Shown: positions 8,532 through 18,107, counted from the first letter of the stretch. The stretch: 64,000 bases of DNA from Parasedimentitalea marina (GCF_004006175.1 NZ_CP033219.1:4092001-4156000), one strand, 5' to 3'. Program-made: numbers and translations. The notes: generated by a model not told the origin, from the letters alone.

Positions 8532-10160
8532 TCATTCGGCGATTTTATAAAGGTCCTTCGAGTACCAATTCTGTTCAACGTTATCGACCGGCCAATTGCC
8601 GACATCGCTGTCCATCATGTAAACCCCTGCATAGTGGTAGATCGGAATGACAGGTGATTCCTGAGCCAGAATCTGCTCTACCTCGGTATACAGTTCGGCG
8701 GTATTGGCGGAGATCTTGGCAGCCGCCAGCAGCTCGTCGACGCGGTCATTCTGGAATTTACCGTCGTTGTAGCCCGAGTCGGATTGCAGCAGGTCCAGGA
8801 AGGTCGAGGCCTCGTTATAGTCGCCACACCAGGCCCCACGCGCCAGATCAAAGTCCTGATTGCCACGGGTGTCCAGGAACACTTTCCACTCCAGATTGCC
8901 CAGATCGGTTTGCACACCCAGTTTCTGCTTCCACATCTGCCCCAGGGCCACCGCGATCTTTTTATGCGACTCGGAGGTGTTGTAGATCATGTTGAAGGAC
9001 AGCGGATTATCCGGACCATAGCCAGCCTCGGCCAGCAATTCCTTGGCCAGGGAATCACGCTCGGCCTGGGTCATGGCTGACATTTCGACCTGCGGCACGG
9101 TGAAACCTGCGGTGGCCTCGGGGGCAAAAGTATAAGCCTCGGGCTGGCCACCAGCGAGGATCTTTTCGGTTATGATCTTGCGGTCAACTGCCAGTGACAG
9201 GGCCTGACGCACACGTGGATCTTTGAACGCTTCAGGGCCATCCTCGGACAGGTTGAAGGTGTAATAGTAGTTGCACAAACGAGGGAAGCTGATCGCCTCG
9301 GCCGGGTTTTCCTGTTGCAGACGGGGGAATTGACCGGCGGGCACCTCGGTCCGGTCCAGCTCTCCGGCCATATAACGGGTCAGGGCGACGTTTTCGTCGT
9401 TAATCACCAGGGCCACCACTTTGTCGACGATGGTGTTTTCGTTGTCCCAATACATTGTGTTGCGCTCTCGCACGGACCGCTCCTGAGGCAAGTGTTCCGT
9501 CAGGATATAGGCCCCATTGGACACCATGTTTTCGGGCTTGGTCCAAGCATCGCCATGCGCCTCGATCACCTTTTGCGGCGCCGGGAAGGTGGTTGCATGG
9601 GTGGTCATCTGTGGGAAATACGGCAGTGGCGCGGACAGGCGCACCTCAAGCGTGTGGTCATCAACGGCTGTCACGCCCAAGTCATCTACCGGCTTGTCAC
9701 CGGCAATGATGGCAGCCGCGTTTTCGATCGACATCAGTTCCATGAACCACGAATAGGGCGAGGAGAGTTCGGGATCGACAGCGCGTTTCCAGCCATAGAC
9801 AAAATCACTGGCCAGTACCGGATCACCGTTGGACCATTTGGCGGTGTCGCGAAGGGTGAAGGTATAGACATCATTGGTGTCGTTGGTGGTGAAGCCCGTG
9901 GCCACACCCGGCACCAGATTACCGTCCCGGTCCTGATTCATCAGACCCTCGAACAGGTCGCGAACAATTTCCGCGCCAGAGACGTCTTCGACCACTTGCG
10001 GATCAACCGAGCTGTGTTCGTCCAGAATACGATACGTAAAAGTTTGATCATCGGCCAAGGCTTCGCCGGTTGTGGGGTGGGTCCCAGCCGCCAAAGCAAC
10101 ACTTGCAATGAAGGTGCTGGAAAGAAGGCCGGCAATGAGTAGGTTTGTTTTATTATGCAT
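8532..10160 (-). CDS. oppA: Oligopeptide-binding periplasmic protein, OppA family
   Basis: Ligand-binding subunit of the peptide ABC importer, family 5 solute-binding protein. The mature chain is preceded by a signal peptide (KTNLLIAGLLSSTFIASVALA, cleavage near residue 22). The order of motifs fits OppA/MppA: DLFEGLMNQD, then SDFVYGWKRAVDPE, the NGAYILTEHLPQERS block, YYYTFNLSE and DPRVRQALSLAVDR. I chose the ATG at 10160 because it has a GGGAG ribosome site and a clean signal peptide; an extension to 10223 adds an implausible leader. The length of 542 residues matches E. coli OppA (about 543). It heads the operon, with a 206-base promoter region shared with the ProC-like gene's 3' end. Confidence 0.93.
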   Translation of the reverse strand: MHNKTNLLIAGLLSSTFIASVALAAGTHPTTGEALADDQTFTYRILDEHSSVDPQVVEDVSGAEIVRDLFEGLMNQDRDGNLVPGVATGFTTNDTNDVYTFTLRDTAKWSNGDPVLASDFVYGWKRAVDPELSSPYSWFMELMSIENAAAIIAGDKPVDDLGVTAVDDHTLEVRLSAPLPYFPQMTTHATTFPAPQKVIEAHGDAWTKPENMVSNGAYILTEHLPQERSVRERNTMYWDNENTIVDKVVALVINDENVALTRYMAGELDRTEVPAGQFPRLQQENPAEAISFPRLCNYYYTFNLSEDGPEAFKDPRVRQALSLAVDRKIITEKILAGGQPEAYTFAPEATAGFTVPQVEMSAMTQAERDSLAKELLAEAGYGPDNPLSFNMIYNTSESHKKIAVALGQMWKQKLGVQTDLGNLEWKVFLDTRGNQDFDLARGAWCGDYNEASTFLDLLQSDSGYNDGKFQNDRVDELLAAAKISANTAELYTEVEQILAQESPVIPIYHYAGVYMMDSDVGNWPVDNVEQNWYSKDLYKIAE

Positions 10161-10244
10161 TTCAATACTCCCTGTTGTACCAAGAGTTATGCGACACCCA
10201 GAAGATGGCCGCATAACGCACAATTATTCCAAAGCTTAGACCCA

Positions 10245-10260
10245 TATTGTATCCAATATC
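10245..10260. promoter_or_regulatory. Inverted repeat ATATTG-N4-CAATAT upstream of oppA
   Basis: A perfect 6+6 palindrome with a four-base centre lies 85-100 bases before the oppA start. Its position in the only promoter-sized gap before the operon makes it a candidate operator, possibly for a GntR- or LacI-type regulator. No regulator gene is adjacent. The rest of 10161-10366 shows nothing else clear. Confidence 0.35.
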
Positions 10261-10366
10261 CAGAACAATCACAGGGTGCAGATATTGGCGTTACGGCAGG
10301 CCGGTCCGAAAGCAGATTTCAACTCCGCCATATCGCCGCTTGCCATATCTACAGGGTGGTCAAAGG

Positions 10367-11146
10367 CTAGCTGCTACGGGCATCATGCACCCGTTTTGCC
10401 ACGCTCTCTAGTGCCTGAGTCAGGGCCTTGGTGCCGCCTGTTTCGGCGAAAACCTCAAACATCTGCTGATTTAACCCACCCGGAGTGGAGTGATGCCTGC
10501 GCAAAATGTCAAAACCGGTTTCAGGCGCAGAATCAGCGGTTCGCGACAGCTCCAGAAAAATCTTAGTCAGGTAACCCTGTGCATTCGGCGCTGATGTGCC
10601 TTGCGCGCACAGCCAATCAGACGCGGTTTCCATAACACCGAAATACAATCCCATAAGGGCACTTGCGGCAGCATAGGCGTCAAATTCATCCAATGATTGC
10701 GCAACAACGACCGTACCCAATGCGTCATAGAGTGATTCAAGCTGATCATCCGCCGGATAAATCGCCGTTACGCCACGTCGGTTTGCAACCGCTGGCAAGG
10801 GAATCGAGCGGGTGAGTCGGACGGGTGCGCCTATCCAGTCCAGCAGCACCTCGAATGTGGCCGTTGCAATCAGACTGGCGACCGCCTGGCCGTCGTGGAA
10901 TTTAAGCGGCCGCAGGACCTGCTCGGCTATTTGTGGGCGCACGGCCAGGAAAACCAGATCTGCCTGGTCTACAATTTGCTGATTGTCCGGCGTCACCCGC
11001 ACTCGATTATCCGCCGCCGCAAGCCGCGCCGATTTGGCCTGGCTGCGTTCCGACAGGATGATCTCACTGATTGGAAAATCAGACGAAATCAGGCCTGTAA
11101 CGATTGCCTCGGTAATATCCCCAGTACCGATAAATCCGATTTTCAT
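10367..11146 (-). CDS. ProC-like NAD(P)-binding reductase (divergent pyrroline-5-carboxylate reductase family)
   Basis: About 259 residues with an N-terminal Rossmann fold (IGFIGTGDITEAIVTGL) and the DLVFLAVRP stretch of the P5C reductase family, which makes proline from pyrroline-5-carboxylate. It departs from true ProC: the GAGNM loop reads GTGDI, the usual MPN turn reads RSIPLP, and the C-terminal signature PGGTT reads PGGLN. These changes fall in cofactor and substrate regions, so a different imine or amino-acid substrate is possible. The ATG at 11146 (MKIGFIG) was preferred; an extension to 11197 adds unrelated residues. It lies upstream of oppA on the same strand with a 206-base gap, so a separate promoter for opp is likely. 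Confidence 0.7.
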   Translation of the reverse strand: MKIGFIGTGDITEAIVTGLISSDFPISEIILSERSQAKSARLAAADNRVRVTPDNQQIVDQADLVFLAVRPQIAEQVLRPLKFHDGQAVASLIATATFEVLLDWIGAPVRLTRSIPLPAVANRRGVTAIYPADDQLESLYDALGTVVVAQSLDEFDAYAAASALMGLYFGVMETASDWLCAQGTSAPNAQGYLTKIFLELSRTADSAPETGFDILRRHHSTPGGLNQQMFEVFAETGGTKALTQALESVAKRVHDARSS

Positions 11147-11358
11147 AGCTATGCTCTCTCTTGTAGCGGAGTGATCAGTCGCGTTTGAAACGGCCAATCG
11201 AATCCAGGTCAGTTATGCGCATACTAAGCAGCAAATCCGTGCCGAAAACCCTGAAATATGGAGGAGACAAGAGATCCGACAGACGCAGTGTCCAAAGGGA
11301 AAGAACCCTGTCGTACAGGAACATTCACATGTCAGTCTTCACGTCAAAAGAGAAAAAG

Positions 11359-11434
11359 TGGTGAGCCGTGATGGGTTCGAACCATCGACCTACTGATTAA
11401 AAGTCAGTTGCTCTACCAACTGAGCTAACGGCCC
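11359..11434 (-). tRNA. tRNA-Lys (anticodon TTT)
   Basis: On the minus strand a full cloverleaf is present: acceptor GGGCCGT paired with ACGGCTC, D-arm with GTTGGTAGAG, anticodon stem CTGAC/GTCAG-like around loop CTTTTAA (anticodon TTT), T-arm GGTTCGAACC, and an encoded 3' CCA at 11359-11361. A T-rich run follows the CCA and could end transcription. Confidence 0.97.
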
Positions 11435-11443
11435 ACTTTTTCC

Positions 11444-11460
11444 AAGCGATCAGATCGCTT
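11444..11460. repeat. Perfect 17-base palindrome just upstream of tRNA-Lys
   Basis: AAGCGATC-A-GATCGCTT, arms of eight bases around a single base, ends ten bases before the tRNA 5' end. It would form a compact hairpin in the precursor leader or act as a binding site. No role is known to me. The rest of the gap to dapF (11461-11645) shows no other structure. Confidence 0.5.
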
Positions 11461-11645
11461 GTGTTTCGCGTTTTAACCAAATTGATCCAAGAAGATCAAG
11501 GGCTTAATTCGCTGTCAGATCAGTTCGAAAGTAACAATCAAACCGTCCCGATAAGCGCACTCTCTAGGGATAGCCAGCCAAGTGGTCAAGAGCTTTTTTC
11601 AACTTTCTGATGGCAAGGGTGGATTCATTCTTGGGCCGGGGCTAT

Positions 11646-12488
11646 ATGCCCGGCATGAGCACCAATTCTATCACCGAACTGCCCTTTATGAAGATGCACG
11701 GGCTAGGCAACGACTTTGTCGTTGTCGATGCACGTGCGAATCCCGTGGAGATCACGCCCGCCATGGCGCGGGGCATTGGCCACCGTCAGTTTGGCGTTGG
11801 CTTTGATCAGCTTACTGTGGTCGAACAAGGGGCCGGTGATGCACATTTGACGTTCTACAACTCGGACGGATCGACCTCGGCCGCCTGCGGCAACGCCACG
11901 CGCTGCATTGCACGGTGGCTACTGGACGAGGGCAACAAGAGCGAACTACATCTGACCACCGATCGTGGCGATCTGTTTGCGCGCGATGCGGGCGACGGGC
12001 TGACCTCGGTCAACATGGGACATCCGCAGGTGCTGTGGCACGAGATCCCACTGGCCGAAGAGATGGACACCTTGGAACTGCCAATCGAGGGCGGCCCGAC
12101 GGCGACGGGTATGGGCAATCCGCATTGTACCTTTTTCGTAGAGAATGCCGAGCAGGTCCGGCTGGAAGAGTTTGGCAGTCGCTGCGAGCATCACCCGCTG
12201 TACCCCGAACGCACCAATGTACAGGTGGCCCATCTGGTGGCGCCTGATCACCTGCGGATGCGGGTCTGGGAGCGCGGCGTGGGCATAACCCTGGCCTCGG
12301 GCTCATCCTCCTGCGCGACGGCTGTGGCTGCGGCCCGTCGTGGGCTGACCGGGCGCAAGGTGCAGATCGACCTGGATGGCGGCACCCTGTGGATCGACTG
12401 GCGTGACGATGGCGTCTGGATGACCGGTGCCACAATGCATGTGCTTAGCGGTGTATTGACCCCTGCATTCCTGGAGAGCCTGACATGA
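11646..12488 (+). CDS. dapF: Diaminopimelate epimerase
   Basis: Cytoplasmic, cofactor-free epimerase converting LL- to meso-diaminopimelate, the step before lysine and peptidoglycan precursors. About 280 residues. The N-terminal FMKMHGLGNDF motif is followed by the first catalytic cysteine in NSDGSTSAACGNATRC and the second in GVGITLASGSSSCATA, both intact. The ATG at 11646 has GGGG a few bases upstream; a second ATG at 11655 is nearly as good and removes three residues. Its stop overlaps the mtaB start by four bases (ATGA), so the two are translationally coupled. Confidence 0.96.
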   Translation: MPGMSTNSITELPFMKMHGLGNDFVVVDARANPVEITPAMARGIGHRQFGVGFDQLTVVEQGAGDAHLTFYNSDGSTSAACGNATRCIARWLLDEGNKSELHLTTDRGDLFARDAGDGLTSVNMGHPQVLWHEIPLAEEMDTLELPIEGGPTATGMGNPHCTFFVENAEQVRLEEFGSRCEHHPLYPERTNVQVAHLVAPDHLRMRVWERGVGITLASGSSSCATAVAAARRGLTGRKVQIDLDGGTLWIDWRDDGVWMTGATMHVLSGVLTPAFLESLT

Positions 12489-13741
12489 GTGCACCCAAAT
12501 TTTCGACGTTGGGCTGTCGGCTGAATGCCTATGAAACCGAAGCGATGAAAGAGCTGTCGCAGCAGGCCGGGCTGGAAAACGCCGTGGTGGTCAACACCTG
12601 CGCAGTCACGGCTGAGGCGGTGCGCAAGGCCCGCCAGGAGATCCGCAAGCTGCGCCGGGAAAATCCCGACGCGCGGCTGATCGTCACCGGTTGTGCGGCC
12701 CAGACAGAACCTGAAACCTTTGCCAAGATGGCCGAGGTGGACGCTGTCATCGGCAACACTGAAAAGATGCGCCCCGAGACCTGGTCCGGCATGGCAGCGG
12801 ATTTCATCGGCGAGAGCGAGGCGGTGCAGGTGGATGACATCATGTCCGTCACAGAAACCGCCGGTCACCTGATCGACGGTTTTGGCACCCGCAGCCGCGC
12901 CTATGTGCAGGTGCAAAACGGCTGCGATCACCGCTGCACCTTTTGCATTATTCCCTATGGCCGCGGCAACTCGCGATCTGTCCCCGCCGGCGTGGTGGTG
13001 GACCAGATCAAACGCCTGGTCGACAAGGGTTACAACGAAGTGGTGCTGACCGGGGTTGACCTGACCTCTTGGGGGGCTGACCTGCCTGCCACTCCGCAAC
13101 TGGGCGATCTGGTGATGCGGATCCTGCGGTTGGTGCCTGATCTGCCACGGCTGCGCATTTCATCCATCGATTCGATCGAGGTGGACGACAACCTGATGCG
13201 CGCCATTGCCACTGAGCCGCGATTGATGCCGCACCTGCATCTCAGCCTGCAACATGGCGACGATCTGATTCTGAAGCGGATGAAACGCCGACATCTGCGC
13301 GACGATGCCATTCGGTTCGCCCAAGAGGCCAAGATGCTGCGCCCGGATATGACCTTTGGCGCCGATATCATCGCTGGCTTCCCAACCGAAACCGAAGCGC
13401 ATTTTGAAAACTCGTTGAAACTGGTGAGTGAGTGTCAGCTGACCTGGCTGCATGTGTTCCCCTATTCCAAACGCGAGGGCACGCCGGCCGCCAAGATTCC
13501 GAATCAGGTCAATGGCAATGTGATCAAAGAGCGCGCTGCCCGTCTGCGCAGGGCAGGGGCTACACAGGTGCAGCAGCATCTGCAGGCCCAAGTGGGCCAG
13601 ACACATCACATCCTGATGGAAAACGCCCATATGGGCCGGACCGAGCAGTTCACCGAAGTGAAATTTGCCTCACCACAGGTCGAGGGGCAGATCGTCTCAA
13701 CCGTAATCACCGGCATTGATGGCATTCACCTGACAGCTTGA
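12485..13741 (+). CDS. mtaB: tRNA t6A37 methylthiotransferase, MtaB type
   Basis: Radical-SAM enzyme that adds a methylthio group to t6A37 of tRNA. Order of domains: N-terminal UPF0004 iron-sulfur domain (cysteines in TLGCRLN, NTCAVT and VTGCAAQT), radical-SAM domain with CDHRCTFC near residue 152, and a C-terminal region ending near residue 400. At 418 residues it fits the MtaB/YqeV group rather than the longer MiaB, and the TLGCRLNAYE start is typical of that group. It overlaps dapF by four bases and is closed by the bidirectional terminator at 13833-13864. MiaB or RimO are less likely because of length and the CRLN motif. Confidence 0.9.
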   Translation: MSAPKFSTLGCRLNAYETEAMKELSQQAGLENAVVVNTCAVTAEAVRKARQEIRKLRRENPDARLIVTGCAAQTEPETFAKMAEVDAVIGNTEKMRPETWSGMAADFIGESEAVQVDDIMSVTETAGHLIDGFGTRSRAYVQVQNGCDHRCTFCIIPYGRGNSRSVPAGVVVDQIKRLVDKGYNEVVLTGVDLTSWGADLPATPQLGDLVMRILRLVPDLPRLRISSIDSIEVDDNLMRAIATEPRLMPHLHLSLQHGDDLILKRMKRRHLRDDAIRFAQEAKMLRPDMTFGADIIAGFPTETEAHFENSLKLVSECQLTWLHVFPYSKREGTPAAKIPNQVNGNVIKERAARLRRAGATQVQQHLQAQVGQTHHILMENAHMGRTEQFTEVKFASPQVEGQIVSTVITGIDGIHLTA

Positions 13742-13750
13742 CGATTCTAG

Positions 13751-13815
13751 CATCTTCACCTTTTCCCAAACACTCCGGGGGAAAGCGCAAAGCGCTTGGG
13801 GGCTGGCCCCCCCCC
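13751..13815. repeat. Dispersed GC-rich repeat, copy C
   Basis: A CATCTT...CCCAAA-ACTCCGGGGG block followed by a GGGGGC-TGG-CCCCC hairpin, matching the layout of copies at 23904-23961 and 47431-47489. It lies just after mtaB and before the terminator. Such elements recur between genes of Roseobacter genomes in my recollection. Confidence 0.5.
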
Positions 13816-13832
13816 TTGACTACACCGCAAAT

Positions 13833-13864
13833 AAAAACCCCCGCGCGACGGCACGGGGGTTTTT
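13833..13864. terminator. Bidirectional terminator between mtaB and petC
   Basis: A perfect 11-base-pair stem (AAAAACCCCCG / CGGGGGTTTTT) with a ten-base loop and T-tracts on both strands. It can end mtaB on the plus strand and petABC on the minus strand. Confidence 0.92.
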
Positions 13865-13886
13865 TGTTTTCCAGTCCAACCAGCGA

Positions 13887-14621
13887 TTAGCTGTTTTTGC
13901 GGCCTTTGATCGGCGCCCAGATGCGTTTGTTGGTCAGGTACAACAGAACCGACAGGATCGTCAGCATCAGCACACCAACAAATCCAACCTGCTTGCGCGC
14001 CATCATCTTGGGCTCGGCTGTCCACATCAGATAGGCCGAAACATCCTGTGACAGATTGTCCAGGCTATTGTCGTGACCGTCGATGAATTCTACGTGCTCA
14101 TCTTCCAGTGGCGGCGCCATCGAAATCCAGCCACCCGGGAAGGCGGTGTTTTCGTAGTATGTGCTGCCAGCCTCTTCCTTTTCTTCGCCGGTATAGCCGT
14201 TCAGCAGCGAAGCGATATAGTCGGGACCGCCTTTGCGTGCTTTGGCCATCAGGCTGAGATCAGGCGCGCCTGCATTCGTATTGGCAGGGAAGTGATCAAC
14301 CGGTTTGGCCGGCACATCTTCATCCAGTTCTGCGTCATAGACGGTGTAGTTTTCAGCCGCATATGCTGTCACCTGATCAGGCGACAGAGCAGGGCCGCCC
14401 GCATCAGACAGGCTGCGCAGTGGTACGAACTTTAGCCCGTGACAGGCCGAGCAGACCTCGGTGTAGATCTGCAAGCCGCGTTGCAGCTGGTTCGGATCAT
14501 AGGTGCCAAAGGCGCCTTTGAACGAGAAGTCGTATGACTCGATGTGCTGCTCGCCACCCGCTGCCAATCCGGCAACGGGGGTCAAAGCAAGAGCGGCACC
14601 GATTACAAGTTTCTTCAACAT
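13887..14621 (-). CDS. petC: Cytochrome c1 subunit of the bc1 complex
   Basis: Haem-c subunit of ubiquinol:cytochrome c oxidoreductase; passes electrons from the Rieske protein to periplasmic cytochrome c. 244 residues. A signal peptide ends near AGLAAGG (residue 22). The haem-binding CSACH lies near residue 57, and the Met axial ligand probably falls in [10 protein letters not shown]. One C-terminal helix ([18 protein letters not shown]) anchors it in the membrane. It is the last gene of petA-petB-petC, 18 bases after petB, and ends at the shared terminator. All expected features are intact. Confidence 0.96.
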   Translation of the reverse strand: MLKKLVIGAALALTPVAGLAAGGEQHIESYDFSFKGAFGTYDPNQLQRGLQIYTEVCSACHGLKFVPLRSLSDAGGPALSPDQVTAYAAENYTVYDAELDEDVPAKPVDHFPANTNAGAPDLSLMAKARKGGPDYIASLLNGYTGEEKEEAGSTYYENTAFPGGWISMAPPLEDEHVEFIDGHDNSLDNLSQDVSAYLMWTAEPKMMARKQVGFVGVLMLTILSVLLYLTNKRIWAPIKGRKNS

Positions 14622-14639
14622 GGTTTTTCGGTCCCTATC

Positions 14640-15980
14640 TTATTCAGCCGCTGTGGCGTCAGTCGCACCAGCGTCCGATTTGCCATAATGCGCGTTGAAG
14701 TCATCTTCGATGGTCTCAGGCGTGGCTTCTGGTTTTTCGATCACACCCAAAAGCGGCAGGATCACCAGGAAGTAGCCGAACCAGTATGCCGAGGCGATCA
14801 GTGCGAAGGAGGCATAGGGCTCCTCGGCAGGTTTGGCGCCAAGCCATGTCAGAACAAAGAAGTCGATTACCAGGAGTGCAAACCACCATTTGAACATCGG
14901 CCGGTACAGACCCGAGCGCACGCGGCTGGTGTCCAACCAAGGGGCCAGAGCCATCACAGCAATCGCGCCAAACATCGCCATCACACCAAAGAACTTGGCG
15001 TCGATGATGCCACCGGTGATGAACGAGGTGAACTGAACAACCCAAACTTCGGCAGTGAAGGCCCGCAGGATTGCGTAGAACGGCAGGAAGTACCATTCAG
15101 GCACGATGTGCGCAGGCGTGACCAGCGGGTTCGCCTCGATGTAGTTGTCGGGTTCGCCCAACATGTTTGGCAGGAAGCCAACAATCGCCCAGAAAACCAC
15201 CAGAACCATCGCCAGACCCAGGAAATCCTTGATCACGAAGTAAGGCCAGAACGGCAGGGTGTCTTTTTCAGCTTCAGCTTTTGACCCTTTGCGAACATCA
15301 ACACCGGTTGGGTTGTTGTTGCCCGTGGTGTGGAACGCCCAGATGTGAACGATGACCAGGGCCGCAATGATGAAGGGCAGCAAATAGTGCAGCGAGAAGA
15401 AGCGGTTTAATGTGGCGTTGCCCACAGCAGGTCCGCCCAGCAGCCAGGTTTGCAGCGCTTCACCAATAAAGGGAATCGCACCAAACAGGCCGGTGATCAC
15501 GGTTGCACCCCAGAACGACATCTGGCCCCAGGGCAGAACGTAGCCCATGAACCCTGCGCCCATCATCATCAGGAAGATCAGCATGCCGACGATCCAGGTG
15601 ATTTCACGTGGTGCCTTGTACGAGCCGTAGAACAACCCGCGGAAGATGTGGATGTAGACAGCAACAAAGAACAGCGAGGCGCCGTTGGCGTGCAGGTAAC
15701 GCAGCATATAGCCGCCGTTCACGTTGCGCATGATGTGCTCAACACTGGCAAAAGCCAGGTCAACATGCGGCGTGTAGTGCATCGCCAGAATAATACCGGT
15801 GACAATTTGCAGCACCAGGCAGAATGCCAGTACGATGCCCCAAATCCACCACCAGTTCAGGTTCTTGGGGGTGGGAATCATGATTGTGTCATACAGCAAC
15901 CCAACAATTGGCAGGCGGCTGTGCAGCCACTTTTCAGCACCAGTTTTGGGTTCGTAATGATCGTGCGGAATTCCGGACAT
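14640..15980 (-). CDS. petB: Cytochrome b subunit of the bc1 complex
   Basis: Integral membrane subunit carrying two b haems and both quinone sites. 446 residues, in the bacterial range. The Qo-site PEWY motif appears in [18 protein letters not shown], and helix histidines are present around [11 protein letters not shown] and in the HIWAFH segment. There is a charged insertion ([17 protein letters not shown]) before the PEWY half and a polar C-terminal tail. The ATG at 15980 is 11 bases after the petA stop, consistent with one polycistronic message. No missing residues were noticed. Confidence 0.97.
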   Translation of the reverse strand: MSGIPHDHYEPKTGAEKWLHSRLPIVGLLYDTIMIPTPKNLNWWWIWGIVLAFCLVLQIVTGIILAMHYTPHVDLAFASVEHIMRNVNGGYMLRYLHANGASLFFVAVYIHIFRGLFYGSYKAPREITWIVGMLIFLMMMGAGFMGYVLPWGQMSFWGATVITGLFGAIPFIGEALQTWLLGGPAVGNATLNRFFSLHYLLPFIIAALVIVHIWAFHTTGNNNPTGVDVRKGSKAEAEKDTLPFWPYFVIKDFLGLAMVLVVFWAIVGFLPNMLGEPDNYIEANPLVTPAHIVPEWYFLPFYAILRAFTAEVWVVQFTSFITGGIIDAKFFGVMAMFGAIAVMALAPWLDTSRVRSGLYRPMFKWWFALLVIDFFVLTWLGAKPAEEPYASFALIASAYWFGYFLVILPLLGVIEKPEATPETIEDDFNAHYGKSDAGATDATAAE

Positions 15981-15991
15981 ACGTCGTTTCC

Positions 15992-16552
15992 TTATCCCAG
16001 TTTGATCGTTGTTGCGTCGAGGAATTCCGTAACCGGAATATGCAGGTTTTCAGGCGCTGGTCCTTTGCGGATACGACCGGCTGTGTCGTAGTGCGATCCG
16101 TGGCAGGGACAGAACCAGCCTTCGAAATCGCCAGCGCCGTCACCCAGTGGCACACAGCCAAGGTGGGTACAGACGCCCATCATCACCAGCCATTCGCCAG
16201 CGTCGTCCATGGTCCGGTTTTCATCCGAAGCATCCAGACCAGGCTTGTTGGCGTTACGGTCGTCCTGATCTGGCAGATCATCCAATGCAACGGCACGTGC
16301 TTTATCGATTTCTTCCTGGCTGCGACGGCGAATGAACACCGGCTTGCCAAGGAACATGACCCGCAACTGCGTGCCAACTTCGACGCCGCTGATGTCGACG
16401 GTAATCGACGACAAAGCTTTTACATCAGCCGAAGGGTTCATTTGATTGACCAGCGGCCAGACGGCGGCTCCGGCGGTCACTGCCCCGGCGCCAGCTGTGG
16501 CGTAGTACAGGAAGTCTCTCCGGGTGCCTTCGTTGTCTTCTGCGTGGGACAC
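15992..16552 (-). CDS. petA: Rieske iron-sulfur subunit of the bc1 complex
   Basis: 2Fe-2S subunit that takes electrons from ubiquinol at the Qo site. About 186 residues. The twin-arginine-like [16 protein letters not shown] segment forms the N-terminal membrane anchor and probable Tat signal. Both cluster boxes are intact: CTHLGC and [10 protein letters not shown] chose GTG at 16552 because GGAG lies eight bases upstream and the resulting [13 protein letters not shown] start matches Rhodobacteraceae Rieske proteins; the in-frame extension to 16588 lacks a better site. It is the first gene of petABC; the 222-base gap up to the GST gene (16553-16774) must hold the promoter, where I see no clear motif. 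Confidence 0.95.
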   Translation of the reverse strand: MSHAEDNEGTRRDFLYYATAGAGAVTAGAAVWPLVNQMNPSADVKALSSITVDISGVEVGTQLRVMFLGKPVFIRRRSQEEIDKARAVALDDLPDQDDRNANKPGLDASDENRTMDDAGEWLVMMGVCTHLGCVPLGDGAGDFEGWFCPCHGSHYDTAGRIRKGPAPENLHIPVTEFLDATTIKLG

Positions 16553-16774
16553 GAGGTTTTCTCCAATTCCAGCGCCCGTTTCGGGCAAACATGCGCATGC
16601 ACCGCGAAAATTCGTGGTGGCTCAGGCGGGTATCTACCGGTGGGAATGGCTTACGTCCAGCGGTCAAAGACGCGCAAAAGGCCGCACGGGCCATTTTTCT
16701 GGCAGGTTTCTGGCAGGCGGCGCTCGCAAAGCAAGTCACATATTGGGAGCGCCGCCCGTTTTTCAAGAGTTTGT

Positions 16775-17377
16775 TTACCCGGCAGGCGGTCGAGTCGCCA
16801 ACATACTGGGACGCGATTCGAATTCAGCAAACCAATCCGACAGCGACTCGTTGCCGTGGCGCCAATTGCTGTTCGGGTGACGGAAATCAACATAGGCCAG
16901 CGCGCAACTCACCGCGATATGGCCAATATCCAGAGGGCCCTTCAAGTGGCTCATCCACCGCGCATTCAATGCGGTGCAGGCGCCCAGAACCTTGCCCATC
17001 TGCGCCGCGATCCATTCTGGCGACTGCATGTCTTCGGCGCGCAAACGTTGTTCATAGGTCGCCAATACTGCTGCTTCCATAATGCCGTCGGCAGTGGCCT
17101 CCAGAACCTTGCTGTCCCAGCCTCCCGCATAGAGCCCGCCGTCGAAACGGTCATCCAGATAAGCGCAAATCACCCGGCTGTCATAAAGTGTCGGACCGTC
17201 GGCGCGTTCCAAGGCCGGGATCTTGGCAAGTGGATTGCTGGCCCGGACCTCGCTTGCAGGGGCGAGCGGCGTCGTATGCACCGCCTGTATCTCTACAGCG
17301 TCCAATTGTCCGGTTTCATGCAACAGCACCATCACTTTGCGCACAAAAGGTGACGTCGGGGCGTAAATCAATTTCAT
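16775..17377 (-). CDS. Glutathione S-transferase family protein
   Basis: Cytosolic GST-like protein of 200 residues: thioredoxin-like N-terminal domain (MKLIYAPTSPFVRKVMVLL, with the cis-Pro region in NPLAKIPAL and DSRVICAYLDD) and an all-helical C-terminal domain from about residue 85. The active position is a Ser in the TSPFVRK turn, as in many bacterial GSTs. It lies upstream of petABC on the same strand but 222 bases away, so co-transcription is uncertain. The substrate is unknown. Confidence 0.88.
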   Translation of the reverse strand: MKLIYAPTSPFVRKVMVLLHETGQLDAVEIQAVHTTPLAPASEVRASNPLAKIPALERADGPTLYDSRVICAYLDDRFDGGLYAGGWDSKVLEATADGIMEAAVLATYEQRLRAEDMQSPEWIAAQMGKVLGACTALNARWMSHLKGPLDIGHIAVSCALAYVDFRHPNSNWRHGNESLSDWFAEFESRPSMLATRPPAG

Positions 17378-17483
17378 AGAATTCTCCTCTTTTCTCGCAC
17401 TGTAGGTGTCCGACCGGCAAAGAAAAGGCAGAAAACGCCAGTGAACTTGCAGGCGAACTTGCCAGTGACCTAGTCAGTGACCT

Positions 17484-18107
17484 TCAGGTGGTCTTTATCC
17501 GATCCTGCATAAGGGCCGCCAATATCTGCTGCTCGGCCCCCGGCCCGCTTTCGATTTGCGCGGCCACCGATTTGCGTGCGGCGTCTGATTTGTTCTGGCT
17601 TAGCTTCCAGGTGCCATCCACGCCCGTCACCCGCATTCGGGCCGGTACGATCATCCGCATCATCCGTGCCAAGGCGTCGGGGTCCATTTTGGCAGTCGAC
17701 CAGGGTGGTTTTGGCAAAAGCCGCGATTCGTAGAACGCTGATTGCCGGTCCAGTAGGTCGCGCAATTCTTCGGATGGGAGCAATTCCAGCTCGCCCTGCA
17801 AATGCACCCCAACATAATTCCAGGTCGGCACCTGATCGGCCACCCCGTACCAATCGGGCGACACATAACCATCCGGGCCATTGACCGCGATGCGCGCGGG
17901 CATCGGGGCCTTGAGTGCCCGTACAATCGGATTAGAGCGCACCAAGTGCAGTTCGGCCCACTGCCCGTCTTGCGACAACAGAAACGGGATGTGACTGATC
18001 AACGGAGCACCCTGTCCGGCCACCGCCAGCACACCAAAGCCACGCGCGCGGGCGAAATCCAAATTCTGGGTGGTTTCGGCATCGTGGAATATTGGGTTGG
18101 GATGCAT
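17484..18107 (-). CDS. FMN-binding negative regulator, PaiB family
   Basis: 207-residue protein with the PaiB-type split-barrel flavin fold: MHPNPIF start, LISHIPFLL near residue 35, and the PTWNYVGVHLQG segment near residue 100. Bacillus PaiB was described as a repressor of protease and sporulation genes; in proteobacteria its role is not established. A strong start at 18107 follows a purine-rich site. It stands alone between the GST gene and an SDR gene on the same strand. It could equally act as a flavoprotein oxidoreductase. Confidence 0.85.
   Translation of the reverse strand: MHPNPIFHDAETTQNLDFARARGFGVLAVAGQGAPLISHIPFLLSQDGQWAELHLVRSNPIVRALKAPMPARIAVNGPDGYVSPDWYGVADQVPTWNYVGVHLQGELELLPSEELRDLLDRQSAFYESRLLPKPPWSTAKMDPDALARMMRMIVPARMRVTGVDGTWKLSQNKSDAARKSVAAQIESGPGAEQQILAALMQDRIKTT

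Noticed and set aside
15884..17353. Plus-strand open frame of 489 codons
   Set aside because: Runs antisense across petA and the GST gene, both clearly real; its translation is low in hydrophobic order and has no motifs.
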